Position numbers and translations under genes: made by a program. The notes under the pieces are model-generated. The model did no database searches and had not been told where the DNA came from. It was given only the letters and a program-made list of their open reading frames with translations. Below are positions 25,486-33,950 of a stretch of DNA of 64,000 nucleotides, piece by piece. The stretch comes from Hyphomicrobiales bacterium (GTDB lineage Bacteria > Pseudomonadota > Alphaproteobacteria > Rhizobiales > Rhizobiaceae). Each line of letters opens with the position of its first letter. Position 1 is the first letter of the stretch. The stretch spans positions 1 through 64,000 of the forward strand of contig UBXV01000036.1 of NCBI GenBank assembly GCA_900469625.1, read 5' to 3'.

Positions 25486-25519
25486 GGGCGTGGTGCCGAA
25501 AAGTTTCGACATCACGCCC
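25486..25519. repeat. Intergenic palindromic repeat, rhizobial type
   Basis: GGGCGTGGTGCCGAAAAG and TTTCGACATCACGCCC form a long, nearly continuous stem. It resembles a shortened copy of the rhizobial GCATGATGCCGAAAAG...TTTTCGG element and may serve as a hairpin between the CobW and WD40 genes. Confidence 0.5.
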
Positions 25520-25558
25520 TCGTTCTTTGGTCGTCGAGCCGCAGCGCGGCTGCGGAAA

Positions 25559-26671
25559 TCAGGCAGACGCTTCGCAAGCCTTGAACGTGCGCTCCAGCTT
25601 CTCGCGGTCGAGGTCGCGGCCGATGAAGACCAGACGGCTTTCGCGCTTTTCGCCCTCTTTCCAGGCACGCTGATGGTCGCCCTCGATGATCATGTGCACG
25701 CCCTGCACCACATAGCGCTCGGCGTCGCCGGCAAAGGCGATGATGCCCTTGAGGCGCAGGATGTTCGGGCCGTCCGTCTGGGTGATCTTCTGGATCCAGG
25801 GGAAGAAGCGATCGGGGTTCATCTCGCCGCCCCGCAGCGAGATCGACTGCACCGTCACGTCGTGAATCGGCGAGGGAGCGTGGTCATGATGGTGGTGCCC
25901 GTGATCATGATCGTGGTGATCATGGTCGTGATGGTGGTGGTCATGATCATGGTGATGATGGTGATCATGGCCGCAATCGGGGCCGCAGGTGTGATCGTGT
26001 TCGTGCTCGTCCTGGTCGAGGAAATGCGGGTCGTTCTCCAGCGCCTTTTCGAGGTTGAACGCGCCCTGGTCGAGCACCTTGGTGAGATCGATATCGGAGC
26101 GCTGGGTCCTGTAGATGCGGGCCGACGGATTGATGACGCGCACCGTCGCTTCGATCCGCTCGAGCTCCTGCGGGCTGACGAGGTCGGTCTTGTTGAGGAG
26201 CACGACGTCGGCAAAGGCGATCTGGTCTTCGGCCTCGCGGCTGTCCTTCAGCCGGAGCGGCAGGTGCTTGGCATCGACAAGCGCGACGACGGCATCGAGC
26301 TCGGTCTTGGCGCGCACGTCGTCGTCCATGAAGAAGGTCTGGGCGACCGGCACCGGGTCGGCAAGGCCGGTGGTCTCGACGATGATCGCGTCGAAGCGGC
26401 CGGGACGGCGCATCAGGCCTTCCACCACGCGGATCAGGTCGCCGCGCACGGTGCAGCAGACGCAGCCGTTGTTCATCTCGTAGATTTCCTCGTCGGATTC
26501 CACGATCAGGTCGTTGTCGATGCCGATCTCGCCGAATTCGTTGACGATGACGGCGTATTTGCGGCCGTGATTCTCGCTGAGAATGCGGTTCAACAGCGTC
26601 GTCTTGCCGGCGCCGAGATATCCGGTGAGCACGGTGACGGGAATCGGCTTCTGCTGGGATGTTTCGGTCAT
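25559..26671 (-). CDS. CobW/P47K family metal GTPase with His-rich linker
   Basis: A 370-residue G3E GTPase of the COG0523 group, which load or traffic metals, often zinc. Walker A is GYLGAGKTT (residues 17-25), the metal-binding CxCC is in NNGCVCCTVRGDL near residue 75, and NKTDL gives nucleotide specificity. A linker of about 50 residues (roughly 235-285) is very rich in His and Asp, a probable metal-storage or transfer arm, before the CobW C-terminal domain. Start at 26671 is chosen since the GTPase fold begins there; an extra 18 residues upstream look unrelated. No clear Zur box was recognised. Confidence 0.92.
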   Translation of the reverse strand: MTETSQQKPIPVTVLTGYLGAGKTTLLNRILSENHGRKYAVIVNEFGEIGIDNDLIVESDEEIYEMNNGCVCCTVRGDLIRVVEGLMRRPGRFDAIIVETTGLADPVPVAQTFFMDDDVRAKTELDAVVALVDAKHLPLRLKDSREAEDQIAFADVVLLNKTDLVSPQELERIEATVRVINPSARIYRTQRSDIDLTKVLDQGAFNLEKALENDPHFLDQDEHEHDHTCGPDCGHDHHHHHDHDHHHHDHDHHDHDHGHHHHDHAPSPIHDVTVQSISLRGGEMNPDRFFPWIQKITQTDGPNILRLKGIIAFAGDAERYVVQGVHMIIEGDHQRAWKEGEKRESRLVFIGRDLDREKLERTFKACEASA

Positions 26672-26868
26672 GGGAACCTCTGGGATCTCGGGATGCGGGG
26701 AGCGGGCATCCATGTCGGGTTTCATATAGGAGATGCGGCGGCGATGCGCAAATGGCCGCGCCTATTTTGACGGGGCGCCGGACCACGGCAAAACGGGTGA
26801 AATGCCGGCGATAACGCTCCTTTCATCAAAATCGGGGAGAGTTCGCCTCCTGTCGAAGGGGGGCATGC

Positions 26869-27960
26869 GTGAAGACGATTTCCATCAACGGCCGGTTCCT
26901 GACCCAGCCGCTCACCGGCGTGCAGCGCTTTGCCCGCGAGATCACCCGGGCGCTCGATGCCCGCATCGCGGCCGGAGACGTGCCGGCTGAGCTCAAGGAT
27001 GTGCGCTGGCGGCTGCTTGCGCCGGCGTCGGCGCCGGATGACCTGCCGCTTTCGGCGATTTCGATCGAGCGTTTCGGCTCCGGCCCCGGGCATCTCTGGG
27101 AGCAGGGGCCGCTCTTGTGGCGGGCGCGGCGCGACACGTTGATCGGCCTTGGCGGCAGCGGCCCGGTGCTGCATTCCGACCAGGTGGTGGTGATCCACGA
27201 CGTCACGCTCTTTCGCCATCCGGCCTCCTTCGGCCGGGGCTACCGGCTGTTTCACGGCGCGCTCGGCTATATCCTGACGCGGCGCGCAAAGATCGGCACG
27301 GTTTCGAATTTTTCACGCGGCGAACTGGCGGACGTCTTTCGCGTGCCGGCACCGGGCATCGACGTGATCTACAACGCCACCGACCACTTTTCCGACCTTC
27401 AGCCGGACCGGGAAATCGTTGCCAGGCTCGGGCTCGGGGATAGCCCCTTCTTCCTGCTCGTCGGCACCCTGAAGCCCAACAAGAATGTCGAGTTTGCGGT
27501 GCGTGCCTTCGAGGCGCTCAGAGATGCCGGCAGCAAGCTCGTCGTTGTCGGCGGCACGGACCCGAGCGTTTTTCGCGATGTCGCTCCGACCTCGCGCGAT
27601 AACCTGATCTTTGCCGGACGGTTGACCGACGCCGAGATCGCCGGGCTGCAGCGCCAGGCCACCGCCTTCCTGTTTCCGAGCCTTTACGAAGGCTTCGGCA
27701 TCCCGCCGCTGGAAGCGATGACCCAAGGCTGCCCGGTGCTTGCCGCCGACATTCCGCCGGTCCGCGAAGCCTGCGGCGAGGCGGCGCTCTACTTCGATCC
27801 GGAAAAGCCGGAAACGCTGGTCGAGGCCATGCGGACGATATCGGCTGATGGCGCCCTCCGGCAGCAGTTGACCCGCGCCGGCCATGACAATGCCGAGCGG
27901 TTCTCGTGGAGTGGAAGTGCTGTTGTTCTGCTCAACCTGCTGGCAGCGAGCCGGGGCTAA
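26869..27960 (+). CDS. Glycosyltransferase family 4
   Basis: A 363-residue GT-B fold glycosyltransferase. The C-terminal donor-site motif is FPSLYEGFGIPPLEAMTQG, the EX7E motif of GT4, and LLVGTLKPNKNVEF marks the start of the second Rossmann domain. It transfers a sugar in surface polysaccharide or LPS-like assembly; the sugar is unknown. The start is GTG at 26869 behind a G-rich ribosome binding site. It is convergent with a GT2 gene and lies near a flippase, forming a small glycan cluster. Confidence 0.9.
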   Translation: MKTISINGRFLTQPLTGVQRFAREITRALDARIAAGDVPAELKDVRWRLLAPASAPDDLPLSAISIERFGSGPGHLWEQGPLLWRARRDTLIGLGGSGPVLHSDQVVVIHDVTLFRHPASFGRGYRLFHGALGYILTRRAKIGTVSNFSRGELADVFRVPAPGIDVIYNATDHFSDLQPDREIVARLGLGDSPFFLLVGTLKPNKNVEFAVRAFEALRDAGSKLVVVGGTDPSVFRDVAPTSRDNLIFAGRLTDAEIAGLQRQATAFLFPSLYEGFGIPPLEAMTQGCPVLAADIPPVREACGEAALYFDPEKPETLVEAMRTISADGALRQQLTRAGHDNAERFSWSGSAVVLLNLLAASRG

Positions 27961-27991
27961 GCAGCCGGTCTGGCCGGAGCGATGCGCCCGA

Positions 27992-28870
27992 TCAGAGTTC
28001 GAGCATGCGGGAGGGATCGATCCTGCCGCGCAGGAGATCGGCGAAGGCGATGAGGTTTCCCTTGAGGCGGCCGCGCCGGTCGACGAGCCCTTGAGACCGG
28101 AGGCTGCCGATCGTGTTTGCCGCCACGTTTCTGCCCATGAGATGAAGGGTCCACCTCAGGCTGACGCTGCCCTTGCGCAAGAGGTAGAGGGGGTTTGCAA
28201 CCTGTGAGTAGCCGAAGCGCAGGCCTGGTGTACGCCCGCGCTTGTTGCCGAGATGGACGCCGCGCAAAGCTCCGCTGCGCACGATGCGTCCGCAGTGGGC
28301 GAGGCGCCGGCAGAAGTCGACGTCCTCCTGCCAGCCGTAGAGCGGTAGGTTTTCGTCGAATCGCGTGCCGTCGGCTCGAATGGCCGAAACGCGGAAGGCC
28401 ATGTTGCAGCCGTAGGCATTGAAAACAGGTTCGAGCTCGGTGCGGCTTTCCGTCACCCGATCGCGCGCGAGGATTTCCAGGCCTTCCTTGACCGGGATGC
28501 CCGGGCCATGGATGCCGTCGGCCAAGACCATACCTGTTGCTACGACGACGTCGGGCTCGCTCGTAAAGAGCGCTTCGACTTCCGCCAGAAAATCGTGCCG
28601 GGGCAGAAAATCGTCATCGAAAAACACGATGACATCAGCGTGTCCTTTCCGGTCGAGGATGGCGTTGCGTTGAGCGCAGGAACCTTTGCTGCCCGTGACC
28701 AGGGTAATTTCCTGGCTAAGCGATTTGACAAAGTCGAGATCGATATCATCCGGCGAAGACGGGCAGACCAGAATGGCGTCCGGCTTGCGATCCTGGCGGG
28801 TCAGGTGCTCGAGCGTTTCGGATAGCACCTCGCGGCGGCCCGCCGTGGCTATTCCGACAATGATTTTCAT
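27992..28870 (-). CDS. Glycosyltransferase family 2
   Basis: A 292-residue GT-A fold enzyme. The N-terminus KIIVGIATAGRREVLSETLEHL is the nucleotide-sugar binding strand of family 2, and the metal-binding DxD is in VIVFFDDDFLPRHD; a later GWQEDVDFCRRL holds the catalytic-base region (ED). It probably adds a sugar to a polysaccharide or glycolipid. It lies 56 bp downstream of the flippase gene on the same strand, so both are likely in one operon. Confidence 0.9.
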   Translation of the reverse strand: MKIIVGIATAGRREVLSETLEHLTRQDRKPDAILVCPSSPDDIDLDFVKSLSQEITLVTGSKGSCAQRNAILDRKGHADVIVFFDDDFLPRHDFLAEVEALFTSEPDVVVATGMVLADGIHGPGIPVKEGLEILARDRVTESRTELEPVFNAYGCNMAFRVSAIRADGTRFDENLPLYGWQEDVDFCRRLAHCGRIVRSGALRGVHLGNKRGRTPGLRFGYSQVANPLYLLRKGSVSLRWTLHLMGRNVAANTIGSLRSQGLVDRRGRLKGNLIAFADLLRGRIDPSRMLEL

Positions 28871-28926
28871 GATGTTCGTCGCCTCTTGCTTTGCCCTGAT
28901 CTAAACCGAAAGAGGTTCAGTTTTCC

Positions 28927-30321
28927 TTATGCGTCTGAAGCGCGCATGCCGAGCCGCAGGCGATCGAGCGCCAACAGGCAGAAGCCCCCGCCGATAATGA
29001 TCCCGGCGGCTGTGGCCACAAAGGCGGATTGATAGGAAAAGACGAAGGCGAAAATGGTCACGGTGAGGCCGGCGGCGGCGAAAAGAACCGGCGGCCAGGA
29101 GAAATCGAAGGCGAGCGCTGCCATCAGCCGCAGACCGATCAACGCGGCGAGGATGGCGCCGAGCGCGCCGCCGGCCATCAGCGCGGCGTCGGTCCTTGCC
29201 ACCAGGAAGCCGCCGGCAAGGGCACCCAGATTGAGAAGGGCGCAGTCGATGGCGGCGAGCGTGAAGATGGCGGTCAGGCGCTGTTTCAGGTGCAATGGCG
29301 TCGGCAGCATGATCTGCGTCAGAACCCGCGCGAGAGACAGGATGATGACGTAGGGGGCGGTCGCCAGGAAACCCGCCTGAAGGTCGGGACTGATGACCAG
29401 CCATGTTGCCGGCTGAAGCACGGCGAAGATGCCGGCCGCCATCATCAGCGCGAAGCTGGTGAGCAGCGCGTAGTATTGCCCGAGCTGGCGGCGAAGCGCC
29501 GGCGTGTCTGCGGCCTTGTCATGCGCGGCGACGATTTCGGGATACTGGATCGCCTGCAGGGCGGAGACGATCAGCACGAAGGGGCGCTGCAGGAGGTCGA
29601 GCGCGAGCAGAGCGCCGGCCGCGCCACTTGGGCCGAGGGCCGATGTGAAGATCGCCTTCAGTGCCAGCGGCGCGAACATCGAGGCGGTCGCGGCGCCCGC
29701 CGAAACACTGCCATAGACCAGGTGTTTTTTCACGCGGGCCATGTCGAGCGGGGTGGCGGGCCGTGGGCCGGGTCTGCGCGACAGCAAGGCGGCAAGCAAC
29801 GCATAGACGGCGTAACCGCCAAGCAGGCCCGTGACCGTTGACAGGAAGGTTGGCGAGGTCAGCGCGCCGAGCAGCGTGCCGGCTGCCAGGATGGTGGCGC
29901 GGGAACCCTGCAGCACCGAGAAGGCACGAAAGTCCTGGCGGAAGCGCAGCATGGTGAGGTGCAGGTCGCTGCCGCCCTGCGCGACGGCGACGAGGCCGCC
30001 AACGAGAGCCACCAGCGGCGTCACACCGAATGCGGTCGAGATGGCCGCCGCGACAAGGCAGAAAAGCGCACAGGCAGCAGCCTCCGCGACGATCGTTCGC
30101 CGCTCCGCCGCTTCGCTTTCCGCCGTCTGGCCGGGGTAAAAGCGCATGCAGGAAAACCGCACCCACTCGAACGCGGCAATCGCGCCGAACTGGCTGAGCG
30201 AGATGAACAGCGAATAGGCGGCATAGTCGACCGGCGCCAGCCAATGGGCGACGATGATCAGCAGACCGAAGGCGATCAGGGCCTGATAAAAATAGGCGCC
30301 GAGCGCGATGATCTTCGCCAT
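28927..30321 (-). CDS. Polysaccharide flippase (Wzx/MATE-like)
   Basis: A 464-residue inner-membrane protein with about 12-14 hydrophobic helices from the first residues (IIALGAYFYQALIAFGLLIIV), typical of polysaccharide biosynthesis flippases that move lipid-linked glycans across the membrane. The pattern LLALDLLQRPFVLIVSALQAIQYPEIV is seen in rhizobial exopolysaccharide-export homologues. Start at 30321 is chosen over a 22-residue longer form lacking a good ribosome binding site. It is followed by the GT2 gene. Confidence 0.8.
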   Translation of the reverse strand: MAKIIALGAYFYQALIAFGLLIIVAHWLAPVDYAAYSLFISLSQFGAIAAFEWVRFSCMRFYPGQTAESEAAERRTIVAEAAACALFCLVAAAISTAFGVTPLVALVGGLVAVAQGGSDLHLTMLRFRQDFRAFSVLQGSRATILAAGTLLGALTSPTFLSTVTGLLGGYAVYALLAALLSRRPGPRPATPLDMARVKKHLVYGSVSAGAATASMFAPLALKAIFTSALGPSGAAGALLALDLLQRPFVLIVSALQAIQYPEIVAAHDKAADTPALRRQLGQYYALLTSFALMMAAGIFAVLQPATWLVISPDLQAGFLATAPYVIILSLARVLTQIMLPTPLHLKQRLTAIFTLAAIDCALLNLGALAGGFLVARTDAALMAGGALGAILAALIGLRLMAALAFDFSWPPVLFAAAGLTVTIFAFVFSYQSAFVATAAGIIIGGGFCLLALDRLRLGMRASDA

Positions 30322-30421
30322 TGGTTTCCGGCCTGATGCCGCCTGTCGTCGTTTGCTGCTGTTCCTGCTGATAGCGCAAAAGCACAAACAAAGTGTTTGC
30401 CGGCGCGGTTTCCCACGGTTG

Positions 30422-31228
30422 TCAGGTGAGTTCGGCCCTATCGAAGTCGCTCAGGTCGAAATCGGCGACGTCGGTCAAAAGCGCGATCACGCCGCCGACC
30501 GCGTGGGCGATGAGTTGCTCGCCGCGCGCGGCGGTGGCGGCGGATGCGTTGCCGGACACGCCCTGGCGGTTGAGGTCCGACATTTTCCAGCCGAAGGCAT
30601 GCGGGCCATAGGCGCGCAAATGCCTGAAGCGTTTGGCATGGTCGCTCTGGCGCGAGGGAAAGGCGCCGGCCTTCTCCATGTCAACTTTTTCCGGGTGAAG
30701 CGCCAGCATCACCGACGTCTCGATATCGCCGCCATGAATATCGATCGCCTTGTCCTCAGGCGCGATCCAGCCGTCGGGCTGGCCGAAGCGGGTCCAGCTC
30801 GTCGCCACCGCCAGCATTGCGAACCGTACGCGCGCCTCGGTCGCGACGATGGTCATCAGAGGCGAATTGCCGCCATGGGCGTTCAGCATCACGAACTTGC
30901 GCACCCCGAGCGCGTGCAGATTTTCGGCGATACCGAGCCAGCGGCGCACGGCTTCGTCATAGGCGAGCGAGCGCGTACCTTCGACATCCATGTGTTCGAT
31001 GGAATAACCGACCGGTTCGGTCGGCAGGAAGGTCACGGGCAGAGTATCGGGCAGCGCTGCAATCGTTCGCGCGACGATCCCCTCGGCAATCAGCGTATCG
31101 GTGTCGAAGGGCAGATGCGGGCCGTGCTGTTCATGAGCGCCGAGCGGCAGCACGGCGATCCAGTCACGTCGTGCCTCTTGCGGAAGATCGGCCGGATTGT
31201 CCTGCCATCGGGCTCTCGGCATCGACAT
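30422..31228 (-). CDS. Creatininase family protein
   Basis: A 268-residue metal-dependent amidohydrolase of the creatininase family. Metal ligands are apparent in LPLGAHEQHGPHLPFDTDT near the N-terminus, NAHGGN in the middle and the Glu of HGGDIETS. The family opens creatinine or hydrolyses formamide-type bonds (for example mycofactocin protein MftE), and the substrate here is unknown. Start 31228 is followed two codons later by another ATG (31222), which is equally possible. The gene is divergent from a MarR regulator and they share a 113-bp intergenic region with an inverted repeat. Confidence 0.85.
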   Translation of the reverse strand: MSMPRARWQDNPADLPQEARRDWIAVLPLGAHEQHGPHLPFDTDTLIAEGIVARTIAALPDTLPVTFLPTEPVGYSIEHMDVEGTRSLAYDEAVRRWLGIAENLHALGVRKFVMLNAHGGNSPLMTIVATEARVRFAMLAVATSWTRFGQPDGWIAPEDKAIDIHGGDIETSVMLALHPEKVDMEKAGAFPSRQSDHAKRFRHLRAYGPHAFGWKMSDLNRQGVSGNASAATAARGEQLIAHAVGGVIALLTDVADFDLSDFDRAELT

Positions 31229-31276
31229 TTCTCTTCGATCCTTCACGTCAATTGTCGTAAAAATGTTATTTGAGTC

Positions 31277-31302
31277 ATACAGTTCGTAATCGCAAGCTGT
31301 AT
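31277..31302. promoter_or_regulatory. Inverted repeat, possible MarR operator
   Basis: ATACAG(31277-31282)...CTGTAT(31297-31302), a 6-bp inverted repeat with a 14-nt AT-rich centre, in the shared region between the creatininase-family gene and marR. MarR proteins commonly bind such sites and repress both divergent genes. No footprint evidence. Confidence 0.45.
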
Positions 31303-31341
31303 TGCTATAAATGGGCGAGACGGGATTCGGCAGGAGGTCCA

Positions 31342-31839
31342 ATGGGCAAGAAGAACAAGGCCGAAAAGAAGGGCAAGAACGGTAAGAAGAAGGACGAGCT
31401 TCTTGCCGAACCGCACGATCTTGCCTCGATCCTTGTCCAGGCGGCGCGCTCCATGCGCACCGTGCTGTCGCGCAACCTGCTCGAGAGCGGGCTTTATGCC
31501 GGCCAGGACGGCGTGATGCTGGCGCTTGCCGCAACCGACGGTCTGACGGCGGGCGGTCTTGCGGCGAGGCTCGGCGTCAAGGCGCCGACGATGACGCGCA
31601 CCATCGGCCGCATGGAAGCGCAAGGCTTCCTCGAACGCCGGCCCGACGAGGACGATGCGCGCCTGACCAAGGTCTATCTGACCGAACCCGGGCGCAACCG
31701 TCTGCAGACGATCGCCGAGGCCGGGCAGCACTCCGAGAATCTGGCGACACGCGGCCTGACCGACAAGCAGGTGCGCACGTTGATGAAGCTGCTGCGGGCC
31801 GTCGACAGCAACCTGCAGGCGGCGCGAGCCGCCGACTGA
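31342..31839 (+). CDS. MarR family transcriptional regulator
   Basis: A 165-residue MarR regulator. After a lysine-rich tail of about 20 residues the winged helix-turn-helix is clear, with GLTAGGLAARLGVKAPTMTRTIGRMEAQGFLERRPDEDDARLTKVYLT, including the wing DxRxxxxxLT. The start at 31342 follows a strong CAGGAGGT site; an upstream TTG is not needed. It probably represses itself and the divergent creatininase-family gene through the inverted repeat at 31277-31302. The ligand is unknown. Confidence 0.92.
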   Translation: MGKKNKAEKKGKNGKKKDELLAEPHDLASILVQAARSMRTVLSRNLLESGLYAGQDGVMLALAATDGLTAGGLAARLGVKAPTMTRTIGRMEAQGFLERRPDEDDARLTKVYLTEPGRNRLQTIAEAGQHSENLATRGLTDKQVRTLMKLLRAVDSNLQAARAAD

Positions 31840-31868
31840 GCCCAGATTCGCGGCATATTGCGGCGGCG

Positions 31869-31885
31869 ATTTAAACAGTTTAAAT
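31869..31885. promoter_or_regulatory. Perfect palindromic operator of the LacI regulator
   Basis: ATTTAAAC-A-GTTTAAAT, a perfect 17-bp palindrome, 48 bp upstream of the lacI-family start; further TTTAAA words follow at about 31890. LacI-family operators are often such palindromes of 16-20 bp, so autoregulation is likely. Confidence 0.65.
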
Positions 31886-31932
31886 AGGTTTTAAATTTGA
31901 GGGCAGGCAACTCGGCTTAAACAGGGGGCATC

Positions 31933-32955
31933 GTGGCGCAAAAGGTCAAGCTTTCGACGATCGCGGAAACACTCGGTCTTTCGACGGCAACGGTATCCCT
32001 GGCATTGCGTGACAGTCCGCTGGTGGCGACCCTCACACGCGACAAGATCAAGGAACAGGCCCGCGCGCTCGGCTACATCTACAACCGCCGCGCCGCCAGC
32101 CTCAGGACATCGCGCTCCGGCATCATCGGCGTCGTCGTGCACGACATCATGAACCCGTTCTACGGCGAAATCCTGAAGGCGATCGAAGCGGAGCTCGATC
32201 GCGACAAGCAGACATTCATCCTTTCCAACCATTACGATTCGGTCGACAAGCAGCGCGATTTCATCGAGACGCTGCTGCAGCTCGGCGGCGACGGCGTCAT
32301 CATGTCGCCGGCCATCGGCACGCCGCCGGAGGATATCCAGCTTGCCGAGGACAACGGCATGCCGGCGATTCTGATCGCCCGCTCGATCGAGGGACTGGAT
32401 GTGCCGATCTTCCGCGGCGACGACGCCTACGGCATTTCGCTCGCCACCAACCATCTGATCGGCCTTGGTCACCGCTGTATCGCCATGGTCGGCGGCACCG
32501 ACCAGACCTCGACCGGTCGCGACCGCTACCAGGGCTATGTCAATGCGCTGCGCAAGGCCAATATCGAGGTCGATCCGGAGCTGCGCATTCCCGGCCCCCG
32601 CTCCAAGCAGGGTGGCTTCGAAGCGGCGGTACACTTGCTGTCGCTGCCGCAGAAGCCGACCGCGGTCGTCTGCTGGAACGACCTGGTGGCGATCGGCATG
32701 ATGAACGGTATCGCCCGCGCCGGGCTCGTTCCCGGTGTCGACATCTCGGTCACCGGCTATGACGATCTGGAGGAGGCGTCGATCGCGACGCCAGCGCTGA
32801 CCACCGTGTGGAACGGTCAGGCCGATGTCGGCCGCAGTGCGGCGCGTGCGCTGCTCGACAAGCTGTCCGGCAGCCACGAGCCCGACGGTATCCATCTGAT
32901 CAAACCGGAAATGCGCATCCGCCAGTCGACCGGCCCGTTGCGCGTCACCGCCTGA
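31933..32955 (+). CDS. LacI family transcriptional regulator
   Basis: A 340-residue LacI/GalR-type regulator. The N-terminal helix-turn-helix reads VKLSTIAETLGLSTATVSLALRDSPLVA and the hinge TSRSGIIGVVVHDIMNPFYGEILKAIE leads into a periplasmic-binding-like ligand domain. Start is GTG at 31933 behind AGGGGG. The downstream 2-hydroxyacid dehydrogenase is only 26 bp away on the same strand, so the regulator probably controls it along with itself via the palindrome upstream. The inducer is unknown, possibly a sugar acid. Confidence 0.92.
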   Translation: MAQKVKLSTIAETLGLSTATVSLALRDSPLVATLTRDKIKEQARALGYIYNRRAASLRTSRSGIIGVVVHDIMNPFYGEILKAIEAELDRDKQTFILSNHYDSVDKQRDFIETLLQLGGDGVIMSPAIGTPPEDIQLAEDNGMPAILIARSIEGLDVPIFRGDDAYGISLATNHLIGLGHRCIAMVGGTDQTSTGRDRYQGYVNALRKANIEVDPELRIPGPRSKQGGFEAAVHLLSLPQKPTAVVCWNDLVAIGMMNGIARAGLVPGVDISVTGYDDLEEASIATPALTTVWNGQADVGRSAARALLDKLSGSHEPDGIHLIKPEMRIRQSTGPLRVTA

Positions 32956-32981
32956 CGAAATCCCTCATACCCGGAGTGCCC

Positions 32982-33950
32982 ATGTCCGCGAACCTTCCCC
33001 GCATCCTCGTGCCCGGAAAAATCAACGAACGGGTGCTGCAGCGGCTGCCCGAGATGTTCGACATCGTGCGGGTGGAACGTCCGGACGCCAATCTGGTGAC
33101 GGCGGATATGGCTGATATCAAGGGAATTGCCGTCTCCGGGCGCGTGCCGGCCAATCTGATGGACGCGCTACCGGGCCTCGAAGTCATCGCCAATTTCGGC
33201 GTCGGCTATGACGGGGTCGACGTGACGCACGCGAGCGCCAAGGGCATAGCCGTGACCAACACGCCCGACGTGCTCAGCGAAGAGGTCGCCGATACGGCGA
33301 TCGGCCTGTTGATCAATACGCTGCGCCGTTTGCCGCAGGCGGAGGAATGGCTGCGGCAGGGGCGTTGGGTGCGGGAAGGCGCATTTCCGCTTTCGCCTTT
33401 GTCGCTGCGCGGTCGCGCGGTCGGGCTCTATGGCCTCGGGCGCATCGGGCTGGCCATAGCCAAGCGGCTGGAAGCCTTTGGCGTTTCGGTCGCCTACCAT
33501 ACGCGCAGCCGGCGCGACGGCCTTGCCTATGCCTACCATCCGACGCTCGAAGGTCTTGCCGCGGCGGTCGACACGCTTGTCGTCATCGTTCCCGGAACGG
33601 ATGCGACACGAAAGACGGTCGACGCCCGCGTGCTTTCGGCGCTTGGGAGCAACGGTGTGCTGATCAATGTCGGGCGCGGCTCGACCGTCGACGAGGAAGC
33701 GCTGGTTGCCGCGCTCCAGGACGGCGTCATCGCCGGCGCGGGGCTCGACGTTTTCGACAATGAGCCACACGTGCCCGATGCGCTGCTGGCGCTAACGAAC
33801 GTGTCGCTGCTGCCACATGTGGCCTCGGCGTCGGTCGTCACCCGCAACGCCATGGCGGATCTGGTGGTCGACAACCTCAAGGCCTGGTTTTCTTCCGGTA
33901 AGGCATTGACGCCGGTGCCGGAAACGCCTTTCGAACGACGGGCCCGTTAG
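32982..33950 (+). CDS. D-2-hydroxyacid dehydrogenase
   Basis: A 322-residue D-isomer 2-hydroxyacid dehydrogenase, close to glyoxylate/hydroxypyruvate reductases. The cofactor motif GLYGLGRIGLAIAKRL is followed by YHTRSRR, where basic residues favour NADPH. Catalytic Arg is in INVGRGS, Glu in DVFDNEP and His in LLPHVASAS. It probably reduces glyoxylate, hydroxypyruvate or a sugar-derived 2-keto acid. Start at 32982 follows a CCGGAG site. Its stop codon overlaps that of the convergent amidotransferase-like gene by 4 bp. Confidence 0.92.
   Translation: MSANLPRILVPGKINERVLQRLPEMFDIVRVERPDANLVTADMADIKGIAVSGRVPANLMDALPGLEVIANFGVGYDGVDVTHASAKGIAVTNTPDVLSEEVADTAIGLLINTLRRLPQAEEWLRQGRWVREGAFPLSPLSLRGRAVGLYGLGRIGLAIAKRLEAFGVSVAYHTRSRRDGLAYAYHPTLEGLAAAVDTLVVIVPGTDATRKTVDARVLSALGSNGVLINVGRGSTVDEEALVAALQDGVIAGAGLDVFDNEPHVPDALLALTNVSLLPHVASASVVTRNAMADLVVDNLKAWFSSGKALTPVPETPFERRAR

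Noticed and set aside
25870-26000. Repeat array in the CAT/GTG-rich segment
   Set aside because: It encodes the His-rich linker of the CobW protein, not a CRISPR or satellite.
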